This document shows, in pieces, positions 16,602-25,520 of a DNA stretch of 64,000 bases. The stretch is from Nocardioides sp. ChNu-153 (GTDB lineage: Bacteria; Actinomycetota; Actinomycetes; Propionibacteriales; Nocardioidaceae): the NCBI RefSeq assembly GCF_030466625.1, contig NZ_JADEVT010000017.1, positions 1 to 64,000 of the forward strand, given 5' to 3'. Every line of letters starts with the position of its first letter. Positions within the stretch are counted from its first letter, which is position 1. Below the pieces are notes generated by a model. It was not told the origin of the DNA, searched no databases, and was given only the letters and a program-made list of their open reading frames with translations. Made by a program: the position numbers and the translations under genes.

Positions 16602-17937
16602 CGGTCGCCCCGGCGCGGCGCACGTCGCGGGCGACGGCCTGGTCGCTCGTCACCACGACGACCACGCGCCCGGCCGGCTCGAGGGCCACGAGGTCACGGA
16701 TGACGTCGTCGGCGATCACGTTCTCGGGGCTGAAGGCGACGCGCACCCCACGCGGCGCCGCCACGACCGGGCGCACGGGCGAGGACGCGGCGTCGAAGAC
16801 GACGGTGGTCTCGGCCCCGGTGCGGGCCACGACGGGGGCGAGGCCGTTCACGAGGCGCATCCGCTGCACCTCGAGCGAGGCGCTCCCCCACGTCTGCTTC
16901 GTGACGTTGTAGCCGTCGACGAGCAGGCGGGCCCGGGGCATGGACAGAAGCTGCTCCAACAGGGCGGGGCTGCCGGTGCCCATGGCCCCGGCCGCCGAGG
17001 TCGTACGCGTCCCCTCGGCGGCCATCGCGGCCTCCAGCCGCTCGCCCGGGGTGCCCTCGCTGGGCGGGAGGGCGAGCTCGCGCTGCAGGCCCTGGGCGGC
17101 CGCGGTCAGGGTCTCGAGCAGCAGCCGCGTGCGGACGGTCGCGGCCTCCCGGCCGGCGCGGGCGCCCGACCGCTCGTCGGTACGGCGGGACGCGAGCTCG
17201 GCCTGCAGCTCCTCGACCTGCTTGCGCAGGCGGCGGACGTCGCCCTGGGCGGCGGTGGTCGCCGAGCCCGCGCGCGCCTCCACGTCGGCGAGGCCCGACC
17301 GGGCGACCTCCGCCTCGGCGCGAGCCGTCCGGGCCTCCGCCCGGGCCTCCCCCAGCTTGCGGCGCAACGCCGTGTTCTCGGCCCGCGCCGCGTCGAGCTG
17401 CTCCTTGGCCTCGTCGCGCTGGCGGACCAGCTCGTCCTCGAGGTCGGCGACACGACGCTCCAGGCGGTCGCGGTCGCGGACGTCCTGCTGACGGTTCGCG
17501 TCCTCGAGCGACGCCGCGTGGCGGGCCAGCGCGGCGCCGTACGGCTCCTCACCGCCCTCGGGGCGCAGCAGCCAGAGGAGGGCGGCAACGTCGAGGGGGT
17601 CGAGCGCCCCGAGCTCGTCGGCCGCCCCCTCGGCTGCACCGGTCGCCGCGACCAGGCGCCCGACCTCGGCCAACGGGCCCCGCGCGGCGACCTGGGTGCC
17701 CACTCGCTCCCGCAGGTCGGGATCGTCGAGGAGGGCCGCCAGGATCTGCGTCCCGCCCAGCCGCGCGCGCCGCTGCGGCGTGAACGCGGCCACCGGTCGC
17801 AGCGCCGGCGGCAGGACGCCCACCGCGGGCAGCACCTGGGCGGCCAGCTGGCCCACCCTGGCGCGCACCGGATCGGGCAGCGGTTCCCACGGCGGGGGGA
17901 GGTCGGGCCGCTCGGCCGGTGCGTCGTCGGGGGTCAT
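16561..17937 (-). CDS. NYN-domain (YacP/PIN-like) RNA-binding or nuclease protein with long coiled coil
   Basis: 458 aa. Residues about 1–150 form a helical region without a recognised domain; 155–290 is a long Glu/Arg/Ala coiled coil; the C-terminal 160 residues are a NYN domain: LLVDGYNVTKQTW, VVFDAASSPVRP, ENVIADDVIRDLV and VVTSDQAVARDVRRAGATVMDA, supplying the conserved Asp residues of the PIN-like site. The family is thought to bind or cut structured RNA. ATG at 17937 follows a GAGG, and a TAGGCT hexamer at 17948–17953 (minus strand) may be its -10. It is divergent from the DnaQ–UvrC-like nuclease gene. Confidence 0.85.
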   Translation of the reverse strand: MTPDDAPAERPDLPPPWEPLPDPVRARVGQLAAQVLPAVGVLPPALRPVAAFTPQRRARLGGTQILAALLDDPDLRERVGTQVAARGPLAEVGRLVAATGAAEGAADELGALDPLDVAALLWLLRPEGGEEPYGAALARHAASLEDANRQQDVRDRDRLERRVADLEDELVRQRDEAKEQLDAARAENTALRRKLGEARAEARTARAEAEVARSGLADVEARAGSATTAAQGDVRRLRKQVEELQAELASRRTDERSGARAGREAATVRTRLLLETLTAAAQGLQRELALPPSEGTPGERLEAAMAAEGTRTTSAAGAMGTGSPALLEQLLSMPRARLLVDGYNVTKQTWGSASLEVQRMRLVNGLAPVVARTGAETTVVFDAASSPVRPVVAAPRGVRVAFSPENVIADDVIRDLVALEPAGRVVVVVTSDQAVARDVRRAGATVMDAVALAGLLVR

Positions 17938-18001
17938 GGCGTCCTCGAGCCTAGTGCCGCGACGGACGGCCCGTCCGACCGAGAACGTCGGCGCCACCCC
18001 C

Positions 18002-18007
18002 TAGCGT
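18002..18007 (+). promoter_or_regulatory. -10-like TAGCGT giving a near-leaderless start
   Basis: TAGCGT (TANNNT) ends 8 nt before the ATG of the DnaQ–UvrC-like gene at 18016, and no ribosome-binding site is visible. No clear -35. Confidence 0.45.
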
Positions 18008-18015
18008 CCCCGCCC

Positions 18016-19809
18016 ATGAGCAGGAACCCCCCGCGCGCCCCGTCGTCCGCCCCGTCCCGGTGGGAGGAGCAGCGGGGGTTCGACACCCTCGGGCGCCCGC
18101 TGCGCGACGTGACGTTCTGCGTGGTGGACCTCGAGACCACGGGCGGCTCCGCGGCGGCCGGCTCGAAGATCACTGAGGTCGGTGCCGTCAAGGTGCGCGG
18201 CGGGGAGGTGCTCGGCGAGTTCCAGACGCTGGTCAACCCCGACGAGGCCATCCCCGCCTTCATCTCGGTGCTGACCGGCATCACCGACGCCATGGTCGTG
18301 CAGGCCCCGCGCATCGACACCGTCCTGCCCGCCTTCCTCGAGTTCGCCCGCGGCTGCGTGCTCGTCGCCCACAACGCGCCGTTCGACGTCGGGTTCCTCC
18401 AGCACTACGCCCGCGAGCTGGGGCGGCCGTGGCCCGGCTTCGAGGTGCTCGACACGGCCCGGCTCGCCCGCCGCGTCATCACGAAGGACGACGCCCCGAA
18501 CTGCAAGCTGTCGTCGCTCGCCCGGCTCTTCGGCGCGGCCACGACCCCTGACCACCGGGCGCTGCACGACGCCCGCGCGACGGTCGACGTCCTCCACGGC
18601 CTGATGGCGCGACTGGGCAACCTGGGCGTGCACACGCTGGAGGACCTGCAGGAGTTCAGCTCCCGCGTGACCGAGGCGCAGCGCCGCAAGCGCCACCTCG
18701 CCGAGGGCCTCCCCCACGCGCCGGGCGTCTACCTCTTCACCGACGACGCCGCCCGGGTGCTGTACGTCGGCACGTCGAAAGACCTGCGCACCCGGGTGCG
18801 GTCCTACTTCACGGCGTCGGAGACCCGGTCCCGGATGGGCGAGATGATCGGCATCGCCACCGCCGTGAAGGCCGTCGAGTGCGCCACCCCCCTCGAGGCC
18901 CGCGTGCGGGAGCTGCGCCTCATCGCGCAGCACAAGCCGCGTTACAACCGGCGCTCCCGGTTCCCCGAGAAGACCCACTACGTGAAGCTCACCCGGGAGC
19001 CCTGGCCGCGGCTCTCCCTGGTCACCAAGGTGCTGGCCGACGACGCGACCTACCTGGGCCCCTTCGGCTCCCGGCGCACCGCCGAGCGCTGCCTCGACGC
19101 CCTCCACGAGACGTTCCCCCTGCGCCAGTGCGCGGGGCGCCTGCCCCTCGAGCCCTCCCGCAGCGCGTGCGTGCTCGCGGAGATGGGGCGCTGCCTGTCG
19201 CCGTGCGACGGCAGCGTCGACCCCGCGACGTACGACGCCGTGGTCACCCGGGTGCGCACCAGCCTGGTCGCCGACCCGACCCCCGTGGTCGACCACCTCA
19301 CCGCCCGGATGGCGGGGTTCGCGGCCGAGGAGCGCTTCGAGGAGGCCGGCACCCACCGCGACCGGCTGGCCGCCCTCGTGCGCGGCGCGTCGCGCACGCA
19401 GCGGCTCGTCGCCCTCACCCGCTGCGCCGAGCTGGTCGCCGCCCACCGCGGCCCGGACGGCCGCTGGGCGGTGCACGTCGTGCGCCACGGTCGGCTCGCG
19501 GCCGCGGGCGTCATCCCGCCGGGGCAGGACGCGCACGCGTACGTCGCGTCGTTGCGCGCCGGCGCCGAGACCGTGCGTCCCGCCCCCGGGCCCGTGCCGG
19601 CCGCCAGCGCCGAGGAGAGCGAGGCCGTGCTGTCGTGGCTCGAGACGCCCGGGGTCCGCCTGGTCGACGTCGACGGCGAGTGGAGCTGCCCCGTCGCGGG
19701 CGCCGCCCGGCACCTGTGGATCGGGGAGGCGGGCGAGCAGGCGCGCACGGCCGCCGCGCCATTCGAGGACGCGCGCTCGCTCTCCCCGCAGCACCGTCCG
19801 GCCCGTTAG
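18016..19809 (+). CDS. Fusion of a DnaQ-like DEDDh exonuclease with a UvrC-like GIY-YIG endonuclease region
   Basis: 597 aa. The exonuclease part (about residues 33–200) shows ExoI VVDLETTGG, ExoII HNAPFDVGFL and ExoIII HDARATVDV, as in the DNA polymerase III ε chain. From about 230 a GIY-YIG domain follows (GVYLF, VLYVGTSKDLRTRVRSYF), then the UvrC-type Cys-rich and UVR-like stretch (CAGRLPLEPSRSACVLAEMG, FAAEERFEEAGTHRDRL). The combination is known in actinobacteria (Rv2191-like, by recall) and is distinct from true UvrC, lacking its RNase H-like end. Probably a DNA repair nuclease. ATG at 18016 is chosen because an in-frame extension upstream is antisense to the NYN gene. Confidence 0.9.
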   Translation: MSRNPPRAPSSAPSRWEEQRGFDTLGRPLRDVTFCVVDLETTGGSAAAGSKITEVGAVKVRGGEVLGEFQTLVNPDEAIPAFISVLTGITDAMVVQAPRIDTVLPAFLEFARGCVLVAHNAPFDVGFLQHYARELGRPWPGFEVLDTARLARRVITKDDAPNCKLSSLARLFGAATTPDHRALHDARATVDVLHGLMARLGNLGVHTLEDLQEFSSRVTEAQRRKRHLAEGLPHAPGVYLFTDDAARVLYVGTSKDLRTRVRSYFTASETRSRMGEMIGIATAVKAVECATPLEARVRELRLIAQHKPRYNRRSRFPEKTHYVKLTREPWPRLSLVTKVLADDATYLGPFGSRRTAERCLDALHETFPLRQCAGRLPLEPSRSACVLAEMGRCLSPCDGSVDPATYDAVVTRVRTSLVADPTPVVDHLTARMAGFAAEERFEEAGTHRDRLAALVRGASRTQRLVALTRCAELVAAHRGPDGRWAVHVVRHGRLAAAGVIPPGQDAHAYVASLRAGAETVRPAPGPVPAASAEESEAVLSWLETPGVRLVDVDGEWSCPVAGAARHLWIGEAGEQARTAAAPFEDARSLSPQHRPAR

Positions 19810-19812
19810 GCT
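19807..19812 (+). promoter_or_regulatory. -10-like TAGGCT that includes the upstream stop codon
   Basis: TAGGCT ends 8 nt before the ATG at 19821; its first three bases are the TAG stop of the preceding nuclease gene. No ribosome-binding site precedes the ATG, consistent with leaderless initiation. Confidence 0.45.
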
Positions 19813-19820
19813 CACCGGCC

Positions 19821-20099
19821 ATGATCACGGCCATCGTCTTCGTCAACGCCGAGGTGGACCGCATCCCCGAGGTGGCCGAGGCGATAGCAGCGCTCGAGGG
19901 CGTCAGCGAGGTCTACTCGGTGACCGGGCAGATCGACCTGATCGCGCTGGTCCGGGTGCGTCACCACGACGACATCGCGGCCGTCGTGGCCGACCGCCTC
20001 AACAAGGTCGACGGCGTGCTGTCGACCGAGACCCACATCGCGTTCCGGGCCTACTCGCGCCACGACCTCGAGTCGGCCTTCTCGCTCGGGCTGGACTGA
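19821..20099 (+). CDS. Stand-alone Lrp/AsnC effector-binding (RAM) domain protein
   Basis: 92 aa consisting of a single αβ RAM domain: ITAIVFVNAEVDRIPEVAEAI, GVSEVYSVTGQIDLIALVRV, then VLSTETHIAFRAYSRHDLES. The N-terminal HTH of Lrp/AsnC regulators is missing, so it cannot bind DNA in the usual way. Stand-alone RAM proteins form oligomers that bind amino acids and may sense metabolite levels or modulate full-length Lrp proteins. It starts at ATG 19821 after the nuclease gene and is followed three bases later by a membrane-protein gene. Confidence 0.88.
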   Translation: MITAIVFVNAEVDRIPEVAEAIAALEGVSEVYSVTGQIDLIALVRVRHHDDIAAVVADRLNKVDGVLSTETHIAFRAYSRHDLESAFSLGLD

Positions 20100-20102
20100 C
20101 CC

Positions 20103-21539
20103 GTGGCGCGGACCCCCGGGGCCGCGCCCGCGTGGTTCGGGCCGAGCGTCGGCCTCCTGCTGCTCCTCGCCGGGCTCGCCCTGGTCGTGGCCGGCAGCCA
20201 GGGGCCGCTGCCGAACGACGACACCTACTTCCACCTGCGCTTCGGGCGGGAGTTCCTCGACGGCGCCTGGAGCCTGCGCTCGCCGGGCAGCGTCTCGACC
20301 TTCGCGACCCAGTCCTGGGTCCCGACCCAGTGGCTCCCCCAGGTCGCGATGGCCTGGCTGGAGCGGCACGGCGGGCTCGGGGCGGTCGCCGCCGCCTCAG
20401 GTGCGCTCGTCGTGGCCTACCTGGGCCTGCTGTGGGCGCTCGTGCGTCGCCACCTCGGGCCCGTCGCCGCCGCCGCCCTCGTGCTCGCCGTCATGCTCGC
20501 CAGCGCCGGGCACCTCACGGCACGCCCGCAGGTCATCAGCTACGTCCTGACCGCCTGGTTCACCGCCGCGTGGCTGCGGGCGGTCGCGGACCGGCGCGCG
20601 CCGTACCACCTCGTGCCCCTCACCTGGCTGTGGGTGACCTGCCACGGGATGTGGCCCGTCGGCCTCCTCGTCGGGGTGCTGGCCTGCGCGGGCGCGTGGC
20701 TCGACACCCGTGACGGGCGCACGGTCCTGCGCCTCGCCACCGTCCCGCTCGCCGGGGCGGTCGTCGCCGCCCTCACCCCCGTGGGGCCCGCGGCGTACGG
20801 CGCCGTCGTCGCCGTCGGCGGGCGCTCCGAGTTCTTCGCCGAGTGGGGGCCCACCGACTTCACCGTGCTCAGCCCGGCGGCGCTGGCCCTGCTCCTCGCC
20901 CTCCTGGTCGCGGTGCTGGCCCGTCGGCGGCGGCGCCCGTCCTGGACCACGTGCCTCCTCGCGCTCCTCGCCCTCGCCTGGGCGCTCTACTCGGCCCGCA
21001 CCGTCCCCGTGAGCGCAGCCGTGCTCGCGCCCGTCCTGGCGCACGCGCTCCGGCGTACCGACCCCCACGACCCCGACGACCCCGACGAGCCGGGCCACGG
21101 CGCACCGAGCCGGCTCGAGCGGGCCGCCGGCGGCGCGGCGGTCGCGCTCGCGGTGGTCGCCGTGGTCGTGCTCGCCCTGCGCACGGCTGACGAGCCCGAC
21201 GACGACCTCGCGTGGGCCGCGCCCGTGCTCGAGGCGCTGCCCGCCGGCACGGTCCTGCTCGACGACTGGGGCTCGGGCGGGTACCTCATGTGGCGCCACC
21301 CGCAGCTCGACCTCGTCATGCACGGGTACGGCGACACGTTCACGGTCGCCGAGCTGCGTCGCAACGCCGACATCACCGACGTGGAGCCGCGGTGGGACGA
21401 GATGGTGGCGGAGACCGGGGCGCGGTGGGCGCTCCTGCAGGAGGACTCGTCGCTGGGCTACGCGGTCGAGCGCGACCTCGGCTGGGAGCGCGTCGACGCC
21501 GGGGGGGACCACGTCCTGCTGCGCCACCCGGGTGAGTGA
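20103..21539 (+). CDS. Integral membrane protein, uncharacterised (possible glycosyltransferase-like)
   Basis: 478 aa starting at GTG 20103, three bases after the RAM-protein stop. About ten hydrophobic segments span residues 10–360; the first loop contains NDDTYFHLRFGREFLDG, an acidic loop-1 motif similar in position to GT-C enzymes, and TARPQVISY follows in the third loop. The C-terminal 120 residues are soluble and extracytoplasmic (VLLDDWGSGGYLMWRHPQLD). I recognise no named family with certainty. It may act in envelope glycan or lipid transfer; this is weak inference from topology alone. Confidence 0.7.
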   Translation: MARTPGAAPAWFGPSVGLLLLLAGLALVVAGSQGPLPNDDTYFHLRFGREFLDGAWSLRSPGSVSTFATQSWVPTQWLPQVAMAWLERHGGLGAVAAASGALVVAYLGLLWALVRRHLGPVAAAALVLAVMLASAGHLTARPQVISYVLTAWFTAAWLRAVADRRAPYHLVPLTWLWVTCHGMWPVGLLVGVLACAGAWLDTRDGRTVLRLATVPLAGAVVAALTPVGPAAYGAVVAVGGRSEFFAEWGPTDFTVLSPAALALLLALLVAVLARRRRRPSWTTCLLALLALAWALYSARTVPVSAAVLAPVLAHALRRTDPHDPDDPDEPGHGAPSRLERAAGGAAVALAVVAVVVLALRTADEPDDDLAWAAPVLEALPAGTVLLDDWGSGGYLMWRHPQLDLVMHGYGDTFTVAELRRNADITDVEPRWDEMVAETGARWALLQEDSSLGYAVERDLGWERVDAGGDHVLLRHPGE

Positions 21540-21579
21540 GTTCACAGCCACGACCCCGGTCCGGCGCGCAACACGCTCG

Positions 21580-21585
21580 TAACAT
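21580..21585 (+). promoter_or_regulatory. -10-like TAACAT close to the YgjV-type gene start
   Basis: TAACAT ends 6 nt before the GTG at 21592; only a short CCAGG lies between them. Candidate leaderless promoter. Confidence 0.4.
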
Positions 21586-21591
21586 TCCAGG

Positions 21592-22227
21592 GTGACGTGG
21601 CTTCTGGAGCACTGGCTCCCCCTCCTGGGCTGGACGGGCTCCGCGCTGCTGGTGTGCTCCATCCTCCAGACGCGGGTCCTGCGGTTCCGCGTGCTCAACG
21701 CCGCCGCCACCGTCACCCTCGCGGTCTTCAACCTCCTCATCGGCGTCTGGCCGATGGTGGCCATGAACGTGGTGCTGCTGGCCATCAACGTGTGGTTCCT
21801 CGCGCGCGTCCTGCGGCAGCCGGAGTCGCACCGCGACTTCACGGTGCTGGCCGTGGGCTCCGGTGACGCCTACCTCAACCACGTGCTGCGCGCCCACGAC
21901 GTCGACATCCACCGCCACCAGCCCGACTTCGCGTGGAGCCCGTCGGACACAGACCGTCAGGCCTACCTGGTGCAGAAGGGCGACGAGACGGTCGGCGTGG
22001 TCGTGCTGCGCACCGACGGTGACGTGGCGCAGGTCGAGCTCGACTGGGTCACCCCGGGCTTCCGCGACTGCGCCGCCGGCGAGTACGTGTGGCTGCGCAG
22101 CGACATCCTGCGCCACCGCGGGATCCGGCACGTGATCACGCCGCCCAACATGAAGGACCCCTACTACGAGCGCCTCGGCTTCCGCCGCAACGGGCGCGCG
22201 TACGTGCTCGACCTCGCCTCGGTCTGA
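21592..22227 (+). CDS. YgjV-like membrane protein with C-terminal GNAT-like domain
   Basis: 211 aa, GTG start. The first 80 residues form three hydrophobic helices with the YgjV-family look ([24 protein letters not shown], read in parts; [17 protein letters not shown]). Residues about 85–211 form an αβ domain resembling an acetyltransferase: [32 protein letters not shown] and [18 protein letters not shown], where the last motif is typical of the GNAT C-terminal end. Catalytic activity is not demonstrable from sequence. It converges on trpD with a 31-bp gap. Confidence 0.75.
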   Translation: MTWLLEHWLPLLGWTGSALLVCSILQTRVLRFRVLNAAATVTLAVFNLLIGVWPMVAMNVVLLAINVWFLARVLRQPESHRDFTVLAVGSGDAYLNHVLRAHDVDIHRHQPDFAWSPSDTDRQAYLVQKGDETVGVVVLRTDGDVAQVELDWVTPGFRDCAAGEYVWLRSDILRHRGIRHVITPPNMKDPYYERLGFRRNGRAYVLDLASV

Positions 22228-22258
22228 CGCGCCCTCGGGTCGCTCCGGGCACCGGCCG

Positions 22259-23293
22259 TCAGCGGGAGGCCGCGACCCACTTCTCGAGCGTCGCGGCCGC
22301 AGCACCGGAGTCGATCGCGACCGCGGCGGCCTCCGTGCCGACCCGCAGCTGCTCGACGACGTCGTCCGTCGCCGGCGACTCCGCGTGCACGGCGAGCGCC
22401 GCGCCCGCGTTGAGCAGCACCGCGTCCCGCACCGGCCCCCGCTCGCCGGCGAGCACGCGGCGCACCACGTCGGCGTTGTGGTCGACGTCGCCGCCGCGCA
22501 GGTCCTCGGTGGTAGCGCGCGGCAGGTCGAGGTCGGCGGGGTCGACCGTGGCGGCCACGACCTCGCCGCCCCGCACGACCCAGACCCGCGACGTGGTCGT
22601 CGTGGTGAGCTCGTCGAGGCCGTCGTCACCGCGGAAGACCCACGCGTCGACGCCGCGGCGGGCGAAGACGCCGGCCATGACCGGGGCCATGGCCGGGTCG
22701 GCGCAGCCGATGGCCTGGGCCGCCGGGCGGGCCGGGTTGGTCAGGGGGCCGAGGAAGTTGAAGGTCGTGCCGATGCCGAGCTCGCGGCGGGCCACGGCGG
22801 CGTGCCGCATCGCGGGGTGGAAGGCGGCGGCGAAGCAGAAGGTGATGCCGACCTCGGTGGCGAGCTCGCCCACCCGCTCGGGGGCGAGGTCGAGGCGGAC
22901 GCCGAGGGCCTCCAGCACGTCCGCGCTCCCCGACTTCGAGGAGGCGGAGCGGTTGCCGTGCTTGACGACCCGGGCGCCCGCACCGGCGGCCACGATGGCC
23001 GACATGGACGAGATGTTGACCGACATCGACCGGTCTCCGCCGGTGCCGACCACGTCGAGCAGGCGGCCGGGCACCTCCAGCCGGGTGCCGGCGGCCATCA
23101 TCGCGTCCGCCAGACCGGCGACCTCGTCGATGGTCTCGCCCTTGGCGCGCAGCGCCACGGCGAACCCGGCGACCTGGGCCGGGGTGGCCTCCCCGGCCAG
23201 CACCTCCGCCATCGCCCAGGAGGCCTGGTCGGGCGTCAGGTCACGCCGGGCGACGAGCGCGGAGAGGACCTCGGGCCAGCTGTGGGTGCCCAT
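22259..23293 (-). CDS. trpD: Anthranilate phosphoribosyltransferase
   Basis: 344-aa cytoplasmic enzyme of tryptophan synthesis transferring phosphoribose from PRPP to anthranilate. Visible motifs: [16 protein letters not shown] (PRPP-binding GTGGD loop; the usual Thr is replaced by Met-Ser), [23 protein letters not shown] and [17 protein letters not shown]. Length matches the family. It is isolated from other trp genes and sits beside ctaE, exactly as Rv2192c does in M. tuberculosis (recalled). It begins 7 bp after the stop of the degenerate receiver gene, suggesting a two-gene operon driven from 23.76 kb. Confidence 0.95.
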   Translation of the reverse strand: MGTHSWPEVLSALVARRDLTPDQASWAMAEVLAGEATPAQVAGFAVALRAKGETIDEVAGLADAMMAAGTRLEVPGRLLDVVGTGGDRSMSVNISSMSAIVAAGAGARVVKHGNRSASSKSGSADVLEALGVRLDLAPERVGELATEVGITFCFAAAFHPAMRHAAVARRELGIGTTFNFLGPLTNPARPAAQAIGCADPAMAPVMAGVFARRGVDAWVFRGDDGLDELTTTTTSRVWVVRGGEVVAATVDPADLDLPRATTEDLRGGDVDHNADVVRRVLAGERGPVRDAVLLNAGAALAVHAESPATDDVVEQLRVGTEAAAVAIDSGAAAATLEKWVAASR

Positions 23294-23299
23294 CGCGGG

Positions 23300-23746
23300 T
23301 CAGCGGGCGGCGACGGCCGGGCGCCCGCGCAGCAGGCCGGCGACCGTCTCGGCGAGCAGGACCGGGTCGAGCGGGTGGGGCACCGCCGCCTCGGCGCGCG
23401 ACCACGTCGCGAGCCACGCGTCCTGGGGGCGGCCGGTCAGCACGAGCACGGGCGGGCACGCGTAGATCTCGTCCTTCAGCTCCTTCGCGATCCCCATGCC
23501 GCCGGCGGGCACGGCCTCGCCGTCGAGGACGGCGAGGTCGATCCGGCCGGTGTCCAGCTGCTGGCGCACCACGGCGGCGGTCGCCACCTCGACGTACTCC
23601 AGCTCGGGGAGGTCGGGGTGCACCCGGCGACCCAGCGCGAGCACGACCTGCTCCCTCGTGCGCACGTCGTCGCTGTAGACCAGCACGCGCAGCCGGGTCG
23701 CGCCGGGCCCGTGGCCCTCGGTCGAGGCAGTCGTCGTCGCGCTCAC
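23300..23746 (-). CDS. Stand-alone degenerate receiver (REC-like) protein
   Basis: 148 aa. After a flexible 20-residue start comes a receiver-like αβ domain: [15 protein letters not shown] (acidic pair), [16 protein letters not shown] (position of the phospho-acceptor Asp) and [18 protein letters not shown]. The invariant Lys of active receivers, usually in a KP motif, is replaced by His in VPHPLDP. There is no output domain. GTG at 23746 follows a TAGCAT hexamer by 7 nt and no ribosome-binding site. It heads a probable operon with trpD. It may act by protein contacts rather than phosphorylation; role unknown. Confidence 0.75.
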   Translation of the reverse strand: MSATTTASTEGHGPGATRLRVLVYSDDVRTREQVVLALGRRVHPDLPELEYVEVATAAVVRQQLDTGRIDLAVLDGEAVPAGGMGIAKELKDEIYACPPVLVLTGRPQDAWLATWSRAEAAVPHPLDPVLLAETVAGLLRGRPAVAAR

Positions 23747-23753
23747 TCGCGCG

Positions 23754-23759
23754 ATGCTA
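23754..23759 (-). promoter_or_regulatory. -10-like TAGCAT for the receiver–trpD operon
   Basis: TAGCAT on the minus strand ends 7 nt before the GTG at 23746; spacing fits a leaderless transcript. No convincing -35. Confidence 0.45.
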
Positions 23760-23870
23760 CCCGCTGCCGACGGGGCCCGCAGGGGGCCCGCCGGGCGCCC
23801 GCCGGGCGCCCGATCCCCAGCGGCCCCGAGGCGTCTACGACGCTGCGTAAGACTTCTTCCGGGGGGTGGG

Positions 23871-23899
23871 GTCACAAGCCTCGGTGGACAGGACATAAT
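23871..23899 (+). promoter_or_regulatory. Promoter of the ctaE-qcrCAB operon
   Basis: GTCACA (23871–23876), a 17-bp spacer and CATAAT (23894–23899) resemble -35/-10 elements. The start codon GTG at 23906 lies 6 nt after the -10, which predicts a leaderless mRNA. Confidence 0.5.
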
Positions 23900-23905
23900 G
23901 ACCGC

Positions 23906-24565
23906 GTGGCGACAGCAACTGCAGCGATCCCGGCCTCCCGTCTGCGTGGGCAGCACGGCCGGCCCGACATGGTCAGCGTCGGAACGATCATCTGGCTCTC
24001 CAGCGAGCTGATGTTCTTCGCGGCGCTGTTCGCGGCGTACTTCACGATCCGTGCCGCGGAGCCCGGCCTGTGGGCCGAAGAGACCCAGCACCTGAACGTG
24101 ACGTTCGCCTTCGCGAACACCGCGATCCTCGTGCTGTCGTCCTTCACCTGCCAGTGGGGCGTGTTCGCCGTCGAGCGCACCGCCGCCCAGGGCGGCCCGA
24201 AGGTCGGCCGCAGCGGCAAGGTCTGGCAGGTCGGCCAGTGGGGCATGCGTGAGTGGTTCATCCTCACGTACGTCATGGGCGCCGTCTTCCTCGCCGGCCA
24301 GGCGCTGGAGTACGCCGAGCTCGTCCACGCCGGACTGACGCTGCAGAGCTCCGCCTACGGCTCGATGTTCTACCTGACGACCGGGTTCCACGGGATCCAC
24401 GTCGCCGGTGGCCTCGTCGCCTTCCTCCTCGTCCTGGGCCGCACGTTCATCGCGCGCCGCTTCACCCACGAGCAGGCGGTCTCGGCGATCGTCGTGTCGT
24501 ACTACTGGCACTTCGTCGACGTCGTGTGGATCGGCCTCTTCGCCACCATCTACTGGATCCAGTGA
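23906..24565 (+). CDS. ctaE: Cytochrome c oxidase subunit III
   Basis: 219-aa membrane subunit of the aa3 oxidase. Five hydrophobic segments, with the family motifs [35 protein letters not shown] and [20 protein letters not shown] (conserved His and Glu residues). Length is normal for the five-helix actinobacterial form. GTG at 23906 fits both the N-terminal sequence ([15 protein letters not shown]) and the promoter spacing. It leads directly into qcrC, qcrA and qcrB, the usual arrangement for the bc1–aa3 supercomplex of actinobacteria, where cytochrome c is built into QcrC. Confidence 0.95.
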   Translation: MATATAAIPASRLRGQHGRPDMVSVGTIIWLSSELMFFAALFAAYFTIRAAEPGLWAEETQHLNVTFAFANTAILVLSSFTCQWGVFAVERTAAQGGPKVGRSGKVWQVGQWGMREWFILTYVMGAVFLAGQALEYAELVHAGLTLQSSAYGSMFYLTTGFHGIHVAGGLVAFLLVLGRTFIARRFTHEQAVSAIVVSYYWHFVDVVWIGLFATIYWIQ

Positions 24566-24638
24566 CCCACCGGTCACCGACCCCTCCCCCGACCCACCGC
24601 ACGACCGAATCGTCCGGACCAGAACAAGGGACATCACG

Positions 24639-25520
24639 TTGCGTTTCCTGAACCGATCCGCCGGCCGGCTCTCCCGCCACCGCCGGGGCCCGCTCGCGGG
24701 CCTCGTCGTGCTGCTGCTCGGCCTCGTCCTGACGGGCACGGCGTACGCCGCGTTCGCGCCCGCCGGTCAGGCCGAGGAGGCCGCTGACAACGCGGAGCTC
24801 GTCGAGCAGGGCCGTGAGCTCTTCCTCGTCGGCTGCGCCACGTGCCACGGCCAGAACGGCGAAGGCGTGCTCGACGTCAACGGCAACCAGCTCGGCCCCT
24901 CGCTGCAGGGCGTGGGCGCCGCCTCCGTCGACTTCCAGGTGGGCACCGGCCGCATGCCGATGGTCCAGCCCGGCCAGCAGAACCCGAGCAAGAACGTCGC
25001 CTACTCCGACGAGGAGATCGAGGCGCTCGCCGCCTTCGTCGCCTCCCTGGGCCCCGGCCCGGGCATCCCGGAGGAGGAGCAGTACTCGAGCGACTACCTC
25101 GACAGCCTCAGCGCGGAGGAGCGCGACGCCGCCATCAACCGCGGCCAGCAGATCTTCCTCACGAACTGCACGGCGTGCCACAACTTCAACGGCCGCGGTG
25201 GCGCCATGCCGCGCGGCGGTTACGCCCCGGGCCTGCGCGAGACGAGCGAGAAGCACATCTACGAGGCCATGCTCACCGGCCCCGGCCAGATGGACGTCTT
25301 CTCCGACGGCAACATCCCGCCGGAGAACAAGCGCGAGGTCATCGCGTTCCTCACGACCCTCGAGGAGGAGCCCCAGCAGGGCGGCTTCAGCCTCGGCGGT
25401 CTCGGCCCCGTGAGCGAGGGCCTCTTCGCGTGGCTGCTCGGCATCGGCGGCCTCGTCGGCTTCGCCGTGTGGATCGCGGCGCACACCACTCGCACCCAGA
25501 AGGGCAAGGGACAGGCGTGA
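24639..25520 (+). CDS. qcrC: Diheme cytochrome c subunit of the bc1 complex
   Basis: 293 aa. TTG at 24639 is supported by AAGGG eight bases upstream; an open frame continues upstream but overlaps ctaE. An N-terminal signal/anchor (LAGLVVLLLGLVLTGTAYA) precedes two c-type domains: CATCH near residue 67 and CTACH near residue 178, each followed by a Met-bearing region. A C-terminal helix (FAWLLGIGGLVGFAVWIAA) anchors it. In actinobacteria this protein passes electrons from the Rieske centre directly to the CuA site of CtaC, replacing soluble cytochrome c. Its stop overlaps the GTG of qcrA. Confidence 0.95.
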   Translation: MRFLNRSAGRLSRHRRGPLAGLVVLLLGLVLTGTAYAAFAPAGQAEEAADNAELVEQGRELFLVGCATCHGQNGEGVLDVNGNQLGPSLQGVGAASVDFQVGTGRMPMVQPGQQNPSKNVAYSDEEIEALAAFVASLGPGPGIPEEEQYSSDYLDSLSAEERDAAINRGQQIFLTNCTACHNFNGRGGAMPRGGYAPGLRETSEKHIYEAMLTGPGQMDVFSDGNIPPENKREVIAFLTTLEEEPQQGGFSLGGLGPVSEGLFAWLLGIGGLVGFAVWIAAHTTRTQKGKGQA

